Shown here piece after piece: positions 7,548 through 20,603 of a DNA stretch of 64,000 nt; the first letter of the stretch is position 1; each line of letters begins with the position of its first letter. Location: positions 2,170,001 through 2,234,000 of the forward strand of contig NC_009675.1 of assembly GCF_000017505.1 (NCBI RefSeq), written 5' to 3'. This DNA is from Anaeromyxobacter sp. Fw109-5 (GTDB lineage Bacteria; Myxococcota; Myxococcia; Myxococcales; Anaeromyxobacteraceae). The notes below the pieces were generated by a model, which saw only the letters and a program-made list of their open reading frames with translations, was not told the origin of the DNA and searched no databases. The position numbers and the translations under genes are program-made.

Positions 7548-8402
7548 TCAGCCGCCGCGGATGCGGCGGTAGCGACCCTCCACGACGGCGAAGGCCGCGT
7601 AGGCGAGCAGGCCGAGCGCCGCGAGGCCGAGCAGCACCTGCCCGAACGGCTGCCGCGCCAGGGTCTCCAGCGCGCCGTCGAGCCCGGTCGCCTCGCGCGG
7701 GTCGCGCTCGAACGCCGCCTGCCCGAAGAAGAGGCCGACGAGCACGAACACCAAGCCCTGCGTGACGAAGCCGATCGCGCCCAGGCGCGGCGCCCACCGG
7801 CGCACCCAGCGCCCGGCGGAGGTCAGCTCCACGTGCTTCAGGAACTTCCCGCCGACGGCGTTCCAGATCTGCCGCGCGCCCAGGAAGATCACGATGGCCG
7901 CGCCCGCGAAGACCAGCGCGCGTCCGGCGGGGAGCTCGAGCACGCGAGCGGTCCAGCTTCGCGCCGCGGCGTCGCCTCCCCGGCCGGCGCCCTCCCCGAA
8001 CGCGAGCCGCACCGCGGCGAGCGCCAGCGACGCGTAGCCCAGCCCCGCGATCCCCTGGCCGACGCGCGACAGGATCGCCCAGGCACCCTGGCGCCGCTCG
8101 CCGTCGGGATCCGCGAACGCCTGGACCTCGAACCAGAGGGCCATGCCCACGAGGCCGAGCGCCAGGGCCGCGACGAGGGCGCCGCCGAGGGGCGCCTGGG
8201 CGACGGTGGCGAGCGCGCCCTTCGTGTCGGTGGTGCGCCCTCCCTCGCCGAGCGCGAGGCGGAGCGCGAGCACCCCGATGACGGCGTACACCGCCCCCTT
8301 CGCGACGTACCCCGCGCGCGCGAGCGTCCCGACCCACGGGTGCCGCACCGAACGGCCGCCCGCCCGCTCCAGCTCCGACCACGCCTCGCTCGCTCCTCGC
8401 AT
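7548..8402 (-). CDS. DUF1206 six-TM membrane protein
   Basis: A 284-aa integral membrane protein. It contains three repeats of a two-helix unit, each opening with a G-x-x-A/T-x-G motif ([47 protein letters not shown]) and closing with a Gly/Ala-rich helix ([36 protein letters not shown]). This triple arrangement and length are those of the DUF1206 family, of unknown biochemical role. The start chosen is [11 protein letters not shown]; the open frame runs much further upstream but that part is antisense to mutY. It is divergent from mutY with 90 bases between. Confidence 0.85.
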   Translation of the reverse strand: MRGASEAWSELERAGGRSVRHPWVGTLARAGYVAKGAVYAVIGVLALRLALGEGGRTTDTKGALATVAQAPLGGALVAALALGLVGMALWFEVQAFADPDGERRQGAWAILSRVGQGIAGLGYASLALAAVRLAFGEGAGRGGDAAARSWTARVLELPAGRALVFAGAAIVIFLGARQIWNAVGGKFLKHVELTSAGRWVRRWAPRLGAIGFVTQGLVFVLVGLFFGQAAFERDPREATGLDGALETLARQPFGQVLLGLAALGLLAYAAFAVVEGRYRRIRGG

Positions 8403-8455
8403 CGACTTCAACGTGGGCACCCCGCCGCCCGGCTGCCCGCGGACGCCCCCGCCGT

Positions 8456-8485
8456 TTGACCGCTCCCGGGAGCGGACCCTACGCT
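8456..8485 (+). promoter_or_regulatory. Promoter of mutY, leaderless type
   Basis: TTGACC (8456-8461), an 18-base spacer and TACGCT (8480-8485) end 7 bases before the GTG start at 8493. The spacing leaves essentially no 5' leader and no Shine-Dalgarno site is present, so the transcript probably begins at or next to the start codon. Confidence 0.6.
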
Positions 8486-8492
8486 GCGCGGC

Positions 8493-9593
8493 GTGATCGT
8501 CCCGTCCGGCCGCCGGGCCGCGCTGCGCCGCCGCCTCCTCGCCTGGTACGACGCCGAGCGCCGCGCCCTCCCCTGGCGCTTCGCGCAGCGCGGGGCGGAT
8601 CCGTACCGCGTGTGGATCTCGGAGGTGATGCTGCAGCAGACCCAGGTCGCGACCGTGGTGCCGTACTTCGAGCGGTTCGTCGCGCGGTTCCCGACGCTCG
8701 AGGCGCTGGCGGCGGCCCCCGAGGACGAGGTGCTCGCGCGGTGGAGAGGCCTCGGCTACTACGCCCGCGCCCGCAACCTCCACGCGGCCGCGCGCGCGGC
8801 GCTCGCGCGCCACGGCGCGCTGCCGTCCGCGGTCGACGCGCTGCGCGCGCTCCCCGGCTTCGGCCCCTACACCGCGGGTGCCGTCGCGAGCATCGCCTTC
8901 GCGCGGCCAGCCCCCGCCGTGGACGGCAACGTGGCGCGCGTGCTCGCGCGGCTCTTCTGCGTCGAGGGGAGCCTCGCCGCGCCGGCGACGCAGCGCCGCC
9001 TGTGGGACCTCGCCGGCGAGCTCGTCCCGCCCGATCGCCCCGGCGACTTCAACCAGGCGCTCATGGAGCTCGGGGCGATGGTGTGCCGCAAGGCCGCCCC
9101 TGGCTGCGCGCGCTGTCCGCTGCGGACGAGCTGCGCGGCGCGGAGGCTGGGACGCGCCGAGCAGGTGCCGCCCGCGCGACGGAGAGGCGCTCGCCGGGCG
9201 GTGACCATGGCGTGCGCGGTGGCGGAGGTGGGCGGCGCGCTCGTCCTGGTGCGCCGGGCCCCGGGCGGCCTTCTGGGCGGCCTGTGGGATCTCCCCGCGG
9301 TGGACTCGACCGGCGCGACGGAGGCGCACGCCGCGGCGGCCCTCCTCCGCGAGCTGCGCGGGCGCTTCGGCGCGCGCGTCGCCGTCGGAGCTCCGCGGGG
9401 CGAGGTGACGCGGACGCTCACCCATCGGACCTTGACGCTGCGCGCGCACGCGTGCGTGGTGCCGGCGCGGCGTGCGCACGGGGAGGGCGTCCGGCTCGTG
9501 CCCCCGGAGGCGCTCGCCGAGGTCGGGATGTCGGCCGCGACGCGCGCGCTCCTCGCCGCGGCCGGCTGGCCGGGCCGCTCTTCGCGCCGCTGA
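8493..9593 (+). CDS. mutY: A/G-specific adenine DNA glycosylase
   Basis: A 366-aa base-excision repair enzyme that removes adenine mispaired with 8-oxoguanine. The catalytic Glu44 is in [11 protein letters not shown], the helix-hairpin-helix is [14 protein letters not shown] (about 120-133), and the catalytic Asp144 is in AVDGNVARV. The [4Fe-4S] loop is complete: Cys198-x6-Cys205-x2-Cys208-x5-Cys214. The C-terminal third (from about residue 227) is a NUDIX-like 8-oxoG recognition domain without a NUDIX box. The GTG start at 8493 begins just before the first conserved helix and follows a -10-like hexamer at leaderless distance. Confidence 0.93.
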   Translation: MIVPSGRRAALRRRLLAWYDAERRALPWRFAQRGADPYRVWISEVMLQQTQVATVVPYFERFVARFPTLEALAAAPEDEVLARWRGLGYYARARNLHAAARAALARHGALPSAVDALRALPGFGPYTAGAVASIAFARPAPAVDGNVARVLARLFCVEGSLAAPATQRRLWDLAGELVPPDRPGDFNQALMELGAMVCRKAAPGCARCPLRTSCAARRLGRAEQVPPARRRGARRAVTMACAVAEVGGALVLVRRAPGGLLGGLWDLPAVDSTGATEAHAAAALLRELRGRFGARVAVGAPRGEVTRTLTHRTLTLRAHACVVPARRAHGEGVRLVPPEALAEVGMSAATRALLAAAGWPGRSSRR

Positions 9594-9671
9594 GGCCTCC
9601 ACGCTTCCCTGCGGCGGCGCGCGGCGGCGGCGCTCGCGGCCCGCGGGCGAGCGCCTCGTCGAGGGGCCAGC

Positions 9672-9912
9672 GTGTTCGTCTACGGGGACGGTCGATCGCG
9701 CTGGTTCTCGTCCCGGGAGGCGCTCGCCCGCCAGCTCGATCGGAGCGGCTTCGAGATCCGCTACCCACGAGCTGCACGAGCCCTGGCGCGACAGCGTGCA
9801 CGGCAGGAGGGACGTCTTCCACTGCGTCCGTTGTTCTCCCCGCGCGGGCGATCGAGCCGCGCTCCAGACGCGGTCCGGAGGGCGCCGCGCGCAAACGCGC
9901 GGAAGGGCTTGA
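9672..9912 (+). pseudogene. Small protein gene split by an apparent +1 frameshift
   Basis: From GTG 9672 the frame codes for [19 protein letters not shown]... up to EIRY near 9764 with G/C at nearly every third position. In the same frame the third positions then become random, while the +1 frame from 9766 takes over with high GC3 and reads [23 protein letters not shown], ending at TGA 9910-9912. Dropping one C in TACCCAC (9762-9768) joins the two halves into one protein of about 80 aa with a C-terminal CxxC. I do not recognise the family. It may be a recent pseudogene, a sequencing error, or a programmed shift. Confidence 0.5.
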
Positions 9913-9936
9913 CTCCGGAACGCGCACCCGTATAAT
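9909..9936 (+). promoter_or_regulatory. Strong sigma70 promoter of the str operon
   Basis: TTGACT (9909-9914), a 16-base spacer and a perfect TATAAT (9931-9936). This is the best -10 box in the window. Predicted start is near 9943, leaving an approximately 80-base leader before rpsL that contains a terminator-like hairpin. Confidence 0.85.
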
Positions 9937-9965
9937 CCGCCGCCCTTACGACGGGATTTGTCCAT

Positions 9966-9998
9966 CGCGCCCGGGTCCCACGATTCCGGCGCGTTTTT
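9966..9998 (+). terminator. Terminator-like hairpin inside the rpsL leader (possible attenuator)
   Basis: CGCGCCCGG (9966-9974) pairs with CCGGCGCG (9986-9993) with one bulged C, and is followed at once by TTTTTGC. It lies 30 bases downstream of the -10 box and 24 bases before the rpsL ATG, so it would act on the str-operon transcript itself. Regulation by a ribosomal protein or by RNA-polymerase state is inference. Confidence 0.6.
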
Positions 9999-10021
9999 GC
10001 TGGGAAAAGAGCTCGCTCAAG

Positions 10022-10393
10022 ATGCCGACGATCAGCCAGCTGGTGCGCAAGGGGCGCGAGAAGCTCCTCACGAAGAAGAAGGCGCCCGCGCTCAAGGAGT
10101 CGCCGCAGAAGCGCGGCGTCTGCACGCGCGTGTACACCACGACGCCCAAGAAGCCGAACTCGGCGCTCCGCAAGGTCGCCCGCGTCCGCCTCACGAACGG
10201 CTTCGAGGTGACGAGCTACATCCCTGGCGTCGGCCACAACCTGCAGGAGCACTCGGTGGTGCTCATCCGCGGGGGCCGCGTGAAGGACCTCCCGGGCGTC
10301 CGCTACCACATCGTCCGCGGGACCCTCGACGCCGTCGGCGTGCAGGGCCGCAAGCAGGGTCGCTCGAAGTACGGCGCCAAGCGCCCGAGCTAG
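10022..10393 (+). CDS. rpsL: 30S ribosomal protein S12
   Basis: A 123-aa decoding-centre protein. [18 protein letters not shown] and [17 protein letters not shown] are invariant S12 segments. Lys43 and Lys88, the classical streptomycin-resistance positions, are both lysine, so the wild-type sensitive state is expected. The ATG at 10022 is preceded by GGGAAAAGAGC. It opens the str operon (rpsL-rpsG-fusA-tuf) with its own strong promoter; rpoC is not upstream, since mutY and a broken small gene lie there instead. Confidence 0.98.
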   Translation: MPTISQLVRKGREKLLTKKKAPALKESPQKRGVCTRVYTTTPKKPNSALRKVARVRLTNGFEVTSYIPGVGHNLQEHSVVLIRGGRVKDLPGVRYHIVRGTLDAVGVQGRKQGRSKYGAKRPS

Positions 10394-10413
10394 CCCGAGA
10401 AGGATAAGGTCCG

Positions 10414-10884
10414 ATGCCTCGTCGTCGCGAAGTCGAGAAGCGCAAGATTCTGCCCGATCCGAAGTTCCAGGACCGGATCGTGGCGAAGTTCGTCAACAAC
10501 CTGATGCGCGAGGGGAAGAAGTCCACCGGCGAGCGCATCATCTACGGCGCGTTCGACCAGGTCGAGCAGAAGCTCAAGGACGATCCGCTCAAGATCTTCA
10601 AGAAGGCGCTCGACAACGTGAAGCCGGTCGTCGAGGTGAAGAGCCGCCGCGTCGGTGGCGCCACGTACCAGGTGCCCGTCGAGGTCCGCCAGGATCGTCG
10701 CACCGCGCTTGCAATGCGCTGGCTGATCGACTACTCGAAGGCCCGCGGCGAGAAGACGATGCAGGAGAAGCTCGCCGGCGAGATCATCGACGCCGCGAAC
10801 AACCGCGGGAACGCGGTGAAGAAGCGCGAGGACACGCACAAGATGGCCGAGGCCAACAAGGCCTTCGCGCACTACCGGTGGTAA
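10414..10884 (+). CDS. rpsG: 30S ribosomal protein S7
   Basis: A 156-aa primary 16S rRNA-binding protein that nucleates the 30S head. The start [18 protein letters not shown] and the [15 protein letters not shown] and [10 protein letters not shown] segments are diagnostic. It begins 20 bases after rpsL with GAGAAGGATAAGG as ribosome site. In E. coli S7 represses its own operon; no comparable structure was identified here between rpsL and rpsG. Confidence 0.98.
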   Translation: MPRRREVEKRKILPDPKFQDRIVAKFVNNLMREGKKSTGERIIYGAFDQVEQKLKDDPLKIFKKALDNVKPVVEVKSRRVGGATYQVPVEVRQDRRTALAMRWLIDYSKARGEKTMQEKLAGEIIDAANNRGNAVKKREDTHKMAEANKAFAHYRW

Positions 10885-11097
10885 TCGCTCGGGCTCGCGG
10901 CGGGCGGCCTTCGGGTCGCTCGCGGTGAGCGGGAAGGGTCGAGGGAGGATCGACGGAGAGCAGGGTCGGCTGTGCCGGCCGGGGTTTCGGTAGACGGGCC
11001 CGCTTCGCTCTTTGACAGCTCGGTCGGTTTGGCGGTGTCGCCGGAGCTCCGGCGCACCGGTCTTGCGCACGCACGAAGGATTCGAAGGAACGATCAG
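10885..11097 (+). other. rpsG-fusA spacer, no gene
   Basis: This 213-base spacer is unusually long inside a str operon. It contains TTTGACAG at 11011-11018, but I see no good -10 box at the right distance, and a perfect 14-bp palindrome GCCGGAGCTCCGGC (11040-11053). A weak internal promoter or RNA structure for fusA-tuf is possible but not established. Confidence 0.35.
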
Positions 11098-13191
<2,094 letters not shown>

Positions 13192-13224
13192 CCGCCAGAC
13201 ACTCCGAGAGGAAGAGAGGAAGCC

Positions 13225-14415
<1,191 letters not shown>

Positions 14416-14429
14416 GTAGCACCGCCGGC

Positions 14430-14476
14430 GAACGGCGGAGCCTGACCCTGCAGCTCGGGGGGCAGGCTCCGCGCCG
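14430..14476 (+). promoter_or_regulatory. Hairpin between tuf and rpsJ
   Basis: GGAGCCTG (14437-14444) pairs perfectly with CAGGCTCC (14463-14470), and flanking GGC/GCC bases can extend the stem. No T-run follows, so it is not a standard terminator. It could be a processing site or ribosomal-protein binding leader at the str/S10 boundary. Confidence 0.45.
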
Positions 14477-14504
14477 CGCCGAGCGACGGAGAGAAGGCTT
14501 TCCG

Positions 14505-14810
14505 ATGGCGACTCAGAAGATTCGGATCCGGCTCAAGGCCTACGACTACAAGCTGCTCGACCAGTCGGCCGGGGAGATCGTCGAGACCGCGAAGCGCACC
14601 GGCGCGAAGGTGGCCGGTCCGATTCCGCTCCCCACACGGATCAACAAGTTCACCGTTCTCCGCAGCCCGCACGTCGACAAGAAGTCGCGGGAGCAGTTCG
14701 AGATTCGGACGCACAAGCGGCTGCTCGACATCCTCGAGCCCACGCCGCAGACGCTCGATGCGCTCATGAAGCTCGACCTCTCCGCCGGCGTCGACGTGGA
14801 GATCAAGTAG
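14505..14810 (+). CDS. rpsJ: 30S ribosomal protein S10
   Basis: A 101-aa protein of the 30S head, also NusE in antitermination complexes. [52 protein letters not shown] and the C-terminal AGVDVEIK are diagnostic. It opens the S10 cluster. Unusually, the next gene, only 12 bases downstream, is rplD (L4) rather than rplC (L3). Confidence 0.98.
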
Positions 14811-14822
14811 TCGAGGGACATC

Positions 14823-15443
14823 ATGGCCAAGTTCGACGTCTACGACCTCGACAAGAAGAAGGTGGGCGAGATCGAGCTCGCCGACGCCGTCTTCGCGGGC
14901 GAGGTGAACGAGCACCTCTTCTACGAGGTGGTGAAGGCGAAGCTCGCCTCCGATCGCTCGGGCACCCACGCCGTGAAGAACCGGTCCCTCGTGTCCGGCG
15001 GCGGCAAGAAGCCCTGGAAGCAGAAGCACACCGGTCGCGCCCGTCAGGGCTCGACGCGGGCGTCGCAGTGGGTGGGCGGCGGCAAGGCCATGGGGCCGAA
15101 GCCGCGCGACTACTCCTACGACGTTCCGAAGAAGGTCCGGAAGGCGGCCCTGCGCTCGGCGCTCGCGCTCCGCAGCCAGGAGCAGAAGCTCGTCATCGTG
15201 CAGGAGTGGAAGCCGGCCGAGCCGAAGACCTCCGCCGCGGCGAAGGTGCTCGCGAAGCTCGGCGCGAGGAAGGCGCTCGTGGTGGACGCGGCCGCGAACG
15301 CCGCGCTCGCGAGGAGCGTGCGGAACCTCGACGGCTCGGACTTCCTCGCGGCCGAGGGGCTCAACGTCTACGACATCCTGAAGCACGACGCGCTCGTGCT
15401 GACGGCCGAGACCGCGAAGATGCTGGAGGCCAGCCTGTCATGA
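14823..15443 (+). CDS. rplD: 50S ribosomal protein L4
   Basis: A 206-aa protein whose extended loop lines the peptide exit tunnel. [22 protein letters not shown] and [31 protein letters not shown] are the conserved loop, and [18 protein letters not shown] is near the C-terminus. In many bacteria L4 represses the S10 operon. GAGGGACATC precedes the ATG. It directly follows rpsJ with no rplC between, and its stop overlaps the rplW start (ATGA). Confidence 0.97.
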
Positions 15444-15733
15444 ACCTCGCCATCCAGGACGTGGTGAAGCGCCCGCTCATCACCGAGAAGGCCGAGCGGA
15501 ACCGGGAGGCGAACCGTCAGTTCGCCTTCGAGGTCCACCGGGACGCGACGAAGATCCAGGTGAAGCAGGCGGTGGAGAAGCTCTTCAACGTGCACGTCCT
15601 CGACGTGCGCACCGCCATCGCGCGCGGGAAGAACAAGCGCGTCGGCCGGAACGTCGGCCGCCGCCCCAACTGGAAGAAGGCCTTCGTGACCCTCAAGGAA
15701 GGCGAGACGATCGCCCTCTTCGAGGGGACGTAG
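15440..15733 (+). CDS. rplW: 50S ribosomal protein L23
   Basis: A 97-aa protein at the tunnel exit, docking site for trigger factor and [16 protein letters not shown] near the N-terminus and [15 protein letters not shown] are diagnostic. The ATG overlaps the rplD stop by four bases, so translation is likely coupled. Confidence 0.97.
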
Positions 15734-15755
15734 AGGCGAGGGGACGGAGACCAAC

Positions 15756-16604
15756 ATGGCCCTCAAACAGTACAAGCCGACGAGCCCTGCCCGACGGGGC
15801 ATGACGGTGTCGGACTTCGCGGAGATCACGAAGTCCAAGCCGGAGAAGAAGCTCACGAAGCCGGTCCGCAAGTCCGGCGGCCGCAACGCGCACGGCCACA
15901 TCACGACCCGCCACATCGGCGGCGGCCACAAGCGTCGCTACCGCGTGATCGACTGGCGGCGCGACAAGGACGGCGTGCCGGCGAAGGTCGCGGCGATCGA
16001 GTACGACCCGAACCGCACGGCGCGTATCGCGCTGCTGAACTACGCGGACGGCGAGAAGCGCTACATCCTCGCGCCCGTCGGCGTGAACGTGGGCGACACG
16101 CTCGTCTCCGGCGAGACGGTCGACATCCGCCCGGGGAACGCGCTGCCGATCAAGGCGATCCCGCTCGGCACCGTGATCCACAACGTCGAGGCCCAGCCCG
16201 GCTCCGGCGGGAAGATGATCCGCTCCGCGGGCTCCTTCGGCCAGCTCATGGCGAAGGAGGGGCTGTACGCCCAGATCCGCATGCCGTCCGGCGAGGTCCG
16301 CAAGGTCCTGCAGGACTGCAAGGCGACCATCGGCCAGCTCTCCAACGTCGAGAACTCGACCGTCCGCCTCGGCAAGGCGGGCAAGAGCCGCTACCTCGGC
16401 CGCCGTCCGACCGTGCGCGGCCTCGCGATGAACCCGGTCGATCACCCGCACGGCGGCGGCGAGGGCAAGTCCGGTCAGGGCAACCCGCACCCGGTCTCGC
16501 CGTGGGGCCAGAAGACCAAGGGCCAGAAGACTCGCAACAACCGCCGCACTGACAAGTTCATCGTCTCGCGCCGCAAGCCGGGCCCGCGCAACACGCCCCA
16601 GTAG
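15756..16604 (+). CDS. rplB: 50S ribosomal protein L2
   Basis: A 282-aa core protein near the peptidyl transferase centre. [36 protein letters not shown] and the conserved [18 protein letters not shown] (the histidine in this stretch is the well-studied functional residue) are present. Length is standard. Confidence 0.98.
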
Positions 16605-16627
16605 CGAGCGAGAAGGGACAGCGACTC

Positions 16628-16918
16628 ATGGCGCGTTCGATCAAGAAGGGCCCGTTCGCGGACAAGCACCTCACGAAGAAGGTCGAGGACGCGAACAAGG
16701 GCAACAAGAAGTCGGTCATCAAGACCTGGTCGCGGCGGAGCACGATCCTGCCGGACTTCGTCGGCCACACGTTCGCGGTCCACAACGGGCGCAAGTTCGT
16801 CCCGGTGTTCGTGACCGAGAACATGGTCGGCCACAAGCTCGGCGAGTTCGCCCCGACCCGCACCTTCCACGGCCACTCGGCCGAGAAGAAGGCGGCGGCT
16901 GCGCCCGCCAGGAAGTAG
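16628..16918 (+). CDS. rpsS: 30S ribosomal protein S19
   Basis: A 96-aa 30S head protein that pairs with S13. [31 protein letters not shown] and [14 protein letters not shown] are diagnostic. AGAAGGGACAGCGACTC precedes the start. Confidence 0.98.
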   Translation: MARSIKKGPFADKHLTKKVEDANKGNKKSVIKTWSRRSTILPDFVGHTFAVHNGRKFVPVFVTENMVGHKLGEFAPTRTFHGHSAEKKAAAAPARK

Positions 16919-16931
16919 CGAGGGAACGGAA

Positions 16932-17366
16932 ATGGCCGAGACCCAGACCACGAAGAAGGGCGCCAAGCGCGTGCGCCAGCCGGTGCCCGCGCGCCGCTCC
17001 AAGCCGAACCGGCCCGCGAAGGCGGCGCCGGGCCCGCACGCCTCGCTGAGCTTCCTCCGCGTCGCGCCGCGCAAGGTGCGGCTCGTCGCGGACGAGGTGC
17101 GCGGGATGCCGGTCGGCGACGCGCTCGCGGTGCTGAAGTACACGCCGCAGGCGGCCGCGAAGCACCTCTCGAAGCTCATCCGCTCGGCGGTGGCGAACGC
17201 CGAGCAGAAGGGCGGCCGCGTGGACGTGGACGTCCTCGTCGTGAAGACCCTCACGGTCGACCAGGGCCCCAAGATGCGGCGCTTCATGCCCCGCGCGATG
17301 GGCCGGGCCTTCCGCATCGAGAAGAAGACGAGCCACGTCTACGTCGAGCTCGGGACCGCGCAGTAG
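16932..17366 (+). CDS. rplV: 50S ribosomal protein L22
   Basis: A 144-aa tunnel-wall protein. The core ([20 protein letters not shown] ... [17 protein letters not shown]) is canonical, but about 35 extra N-terminal residues rich in Lys, Arg and Pro precede it. The neighbouring rpsS stop is 13 bases upstream, and GAGGGAACGGAA serves the ATG used, so the extension is translated. Confidence 0.97.
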   Translation: MAETQTTKKGAKRVRQPVPARRSKPNRPAKAAPGPHASLSFLRVAPRKVRLVADEVRGMPVGDALAVLKYTPQAAAKHLSKLIRSAVANAEQKGGRVDVDVLVVKTLTVDQGPKMRRFMPRAMGRAFRIEKKTSHVYVELGTAQ

Positions 17367-17386
17367 CCAGGAATCGAGGAGAGCAC

Positions 17387-18061
17387 ATGGGACAGAAAGT
17401 CCATCCGATCGGGTTCCGGCTCGGCGTCATCCGGTCCTGGGATTCGAAGTGGTACGAAGAGAAGAACTACGCCAAGTGGCTGCACGAGGACATCCACCTC
17501 CGCGAGTACGTGAAGGAGAAGCTCGGCCAGGCCGGCATCTCCCGCATCGAGATCGAGCGCGCCGCGAACAAGGTGAAGATCAACGTGCACACGGCGCGGC
17601 CGGGCATCGTGATCGGCAAGCGCGGCGCGGGCATCGAGACGATCAAGAAGGAGCTGCAGGGTAAGACCGACAACGAGGTCTACCTGAACGTCGTCGAGGT
17701 CCGTAAGGCCGAGACGGACGCGCAGCTCGTCGCCGAGAACATCGCGACCCAGCTCGAGCGCCGCATCGCGTTCCGCCGCGCCATGAAGAAGTCCGTCCAG
17801 ACGGCCCTCAAGTTCGGCGCGAAGGGGATCCGCGTGGCCTGCTCCGGCCGCCTCGGCGGCTCGGAGATGGCGCGGTACGAGTGGTACCGCGAGGGCCGCG
17901 TGCCGCTGCACACGCTGCGCGCGGACATCGACTACGGGTTCGCCGAGGCGAAGACCACCTACGGGAAGATCGGCTGCAAGGTCTGGATCATGCGGGGCGA
18001 GGTGCTGCCCCAGTCCGCCAGCGCGCGCCCGCCGCGCAGCGCCGGCGGCGCCCGGCCCTGA
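17387..18061 (+). CDS. rpsC: 30S ribosomal protein S3
   Basis: A 224-aa protein at the mRNA entry tunnel. [15 protein letters not shown], the KH-domain segment [18 protein letters not shown] and [33 protein letters not shown] are diagnostic. The tail ends in a short Ala/Arg/Pro-rich stretch. Confidence 0.98.
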   Translation: MGQKVHPIGFRLGVIRSWDSKWYEEKNYAKWLHEDIHLREYVKEKLGQAGISRIEIERAANKVKINVHTARPGIVIGKRGAGIETIKKELQGKTDNEVYLNVVEVRKAETDAQLVAENIATQLERRIAFRRAMKKSVQTALKFGAKGIRVACSGRLGGSEMARYEWYREGRVPLHTLRADIDYGFAEAKTTYGKIGCKVWIMRGEVLPQSASARPPRSAGGARP

Positions 18062-18093
18062 TGCCGCGCCCAGCACACCTCTAGGAGACGCAC

Positions 18094-18510
18094 ATGCTTC
18101 AGCCGGCGCGAACGAAGTACCGCAAGATGATGAAGGGCCGCATGCGGGGCAAGGCCTACCGCGGCTCGGACCTGAACCAGGGCGAGTACGGCCTGCAGGC
18201 CACCGAGTGCGGCTGGCTCACCGCGCGCCAGATCGAGGCCGCCCGCGTGGCGATCACCCGCTACGTCAAGCGGGGCGGCAAGCTCTGGATCCGGGTCTTC
18301 CCGGACAAGCCGATCACCAAGAAGCCCGCCGAGACGCGCATGGGCACCGGCAAGGGCAACGTGGAGTACTACGTGGCCGTCGTGAAGCCCGGCCGCGTGC
18401 TCTACGAGCTGGCGGGCGTCGACGACGAGTCGGCGAAGAAGGCTTTCCACCTCGCCGCCCACAAGCTGCCCGTCGCGACGAAGCTCGTGAAGCGCGGCAG
18501 CACGCTGTAG
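18094..18510 (+). CDS. rplP: 50S ribosomal protein L16
   Basis: A 138-aa protein near the A site. [19 protein letters not shown] and [21 protein letters not shown] are diagnostic. Arg in GYK-equivalent and other contacts look normal. The start has CTAGGAGACGCAC upstream. Confidence 0.98.
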   Translation: MLQPARTKYRKMMKGRMRGKAYRGSDLNQGEYGLQATECGWLTARQIEAARVAITRYVKRGGKLWIRVFPDKPITKKPAETRMGTGKGNVEYYVAVVKPGRVLYELAGVDDESAKKAFHLAAHKLPVATKLVKRGSTL

Positions 18511-18523
18511 GAGGGAACGAGCG

Positions 18524-18799
18524 ATGGCGACCGTCAAGGAGCTGCGCGAGCTGGAGCGGAACGAGCTTCTCGCACGCGCGGCGGAGCTGAAGCAGACGCT
18601 CTTCGATCTCAAGAACAAGCACTCGACCGGCGTGCTCGACTCGACCGCCGATCTCGCCAAGACCAAGCGCGAAGTCGCGCGGATCCTCATGGTCGCCCGC
18701 GAGAAGGAGATCTCCGCGGCCAAGGCCGCGACCCCCCAGGGGGCCCCGAAGATGAAGGCGGCTACGCCGCGTCGAACCGATCTCGAGGCGAAGGAGTGA
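18524..18799 (+). CDS. rpmC: 50S ribosomal protein L29 with C-terminal extension
   Basis: A 91-aa protein; the two-helix L29 core (residues 1-65, [24 protein letters not shown] ... [16 protein letters not shown] split by a loop) is followed by about 25 residues rich in Ala, Lys and Pro that most L29 proteins lack. Its stop lies just before the rpsQ start, in a stretch that doubles as the rpsQ ribosome-binding site. Confidence 0.95.
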   Translation: MATVKELRELERNELLARAAELKQTLFDLKNKHSTGVLDSTADLAKTKREVARILMVAREKEISAAKAATPQGAPKMKAATPRRTDLEAKE

Positions 18800-18804
18800 G
18801 CGAC

Positions 18805-19062
18805 ATGGAGCGCGGCAACCGCAAGTCCCGTATCGGCGTGGTCGTCTCGAACAAGATGGCGAAGACCGTCGTCGTCAAGGTCGAGCGCCGGGTCGCCGAT
18901 CCGAAGTACGGGAAGATCGTGAAGCGCGCCGAGAAGTACAAGGCGCACGACGAGAACAACGCCTGCCAGATCGGCGACAAGGTCCGGATCGTCGAGACCC
19001 GCCCGATGTCGAAGGACAAGCGCTGGCGCATCGCCGAGACCCTCGAGAAGGCGGAGGTCTAG
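18805..19062 (+). CDS. rpsQ: 30S ribosomal protein S17
   Basis: An 85-aa protein. [49 protein letters not shown] are diagnostic when split across the OB fold. I chose ATG 18805 because AAGGAG (18791-18796) lies 8 bases before it; the GTG at 18796 would sit inside that site and would add three residues. Confidence 0.96.
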   Translation: MERGNRKSRIGVVVSNKMAKTVVVKVERRVADPKYGKIVKRAEKYKAHDENNACQIGDKVRIVETRPMSKDKRWRIAETLEKAEV

Positions 19063-19065
19063 GTC

Positions 19066-19434
19066 ATGATCCAGCAGCAGACCATGCTCGACGTCGCCGA
19101 CAACTCCGGCGCGAAGAAGGTCCAGTGCATCAAGGTGCTCGGGGGTAGCCGCCGCAGGTACGCCTCGATCGGCGACGTGATCGTCGTCTCGGTCAAGGAG
19201 GCGATCCCCCAGGCCAAGGTGAAGAAGGGCGAGGTCGCCCGCGCCGTCATCGTGCGCACGAGCCGCGAGGTCAAGCGGCCGGACGGCAGCTACATCCGCT
19301 TCGACGGGAACTCCGCGGTCCTCATCAACAAGGACCTCGAGCCCATCGGCACGCGCATCTTCGGGCCGGTGGCGCGCGAGCTCCGCGCCCGGAAGTTCAT
19401 GAAGATCATCAGCCTCGCGCCGGAGGTTCTGTAG
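19066..19434 (+). CDS. rplN: 50S ribosomal protein L14
   Basis: A 122-aa protein at the subunit interface. [19 protein letters not shown] and [29 protein letters not shown] are diagnostic. It starts 3 bases after rpsQ and is followed within 2 bases by rplX. Confidence 0.98.
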   Translation: MIQQQTMLDVADNSGAKKVQCIKVLGGSRRRYASIGDVIVVSVKEAIPQAKVKKGEVARAVIVRTSREVKRPDGSYIRFDGNSAVLINKDLEPIGTRIFGPVARELRARKFMKIISLAPEVL

Positions 19435-19436
19435 CC

Positions 19437-19751
19437 ATGCCGGGCATCCGCAAGGGCGACACGGTCAAGATCATCTCCGGCAAGGAGAAGGGGAAGCAGG
19501 GCAAGGTCCTCGAGCTCCTCCCGGAGAAGGGTCGCGTCCGGATCGAGAAGCTGATGCTGGTGAAGCGCCACCAGAAGAAGGGGCGCAGCCAGGCCACGCC
19601 GGAGGGCGGGATCATCGAGAAGGAGGGCACCGTCGCCATCTCCAACGTGATGGTGCTCGTGGGCGACAAGCCCGTCCGTCGCGAGAAGATCAAGCGCGAG
19701 CTCGGCGCGAAGGAGAAGGCCAGGGCCGACCGGCGCAAGACCGCGAAGTAG
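19437..19751 (+). CDS. rplX: 50S ribosomal protein L24
   Basis: A 104-aa assembly-initiator protein with an N-terminal KOW motif ([21 protein letters not shown]) and the central [17 protein letters not shown]. Length is normal. A 100-base spacer without a gene follows before rplE. Confidence 0.97.
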   Translation: MPGIRKGDTVKIISGKEKGKQGKVLELLPEKGRVRIEKLMLVKRHQKKGRSQATPEGGIIEKEGTVAISNVMVLVGDKPVRREKIKRELGAKEKARADRRKTAK

Positions 19752-19851
19752 GCGCGGGCTCGCCAGTCGGGATTTGGACGGCAGGGGTGGTTCGTAGGAA
19801 AACGCATCGCCCGGCACGCGAAGAGGCCGGCCGAAGGCAAGGGAGAGAACG

Positions 19852-20394
<543 letters not shown>

Positions 20395-20405
20395 AAGGAG
20401 ATCCC

Positions 20406-20591
20406 ATGGCGAAGCTTTCGAAGATGGCGCAGGCCAAGCGCAAGCTGAAGTTTCCGGTCCGGCAGTACAACCGCTGCCCCCTCTGCGGCCGGCCGCGCGC
20501 GTTCCTGCGCAAGTTCCAGATGTGCCGTCTCTGCTTCCGCAAGCGCGCGCTGCAGGGCGAGATCACCGGCGTCATCAAGTCGAGCTGGTAA
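20406..20591 (+). CDS. rpsN: 30S ribosomal protein S14, zinc-binding (type Z)
   Basis: A 61-aa short S14 with two CxxC pairs (CPLC at 24-27 and CRLC at 40-43) that bind zinc, and the C-terminal [13 protein letters not shown]. This is the zinc-dependent C+ form; whether a zinc-free paralog exists elsewhere is unknown. It starts 11 bases after rplE behind AAAAGGAGATCCC. Confidence 0.98.
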   Translation: MAKLSKMAQAKRKLKFPVRQYNRCPLCGRPRAFLRKFQMCRLCFRKRALQGEITGVIKSSW

Positions 20592-20603
20592 GGGAGACGC
20601 GAG

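Noticed and set aside
11012-11041. TTGACA upstream of fusA as a promoter
   Set aside because: No acceptable -10 box at 16-18 bases; left as a remark in the spacer entry.
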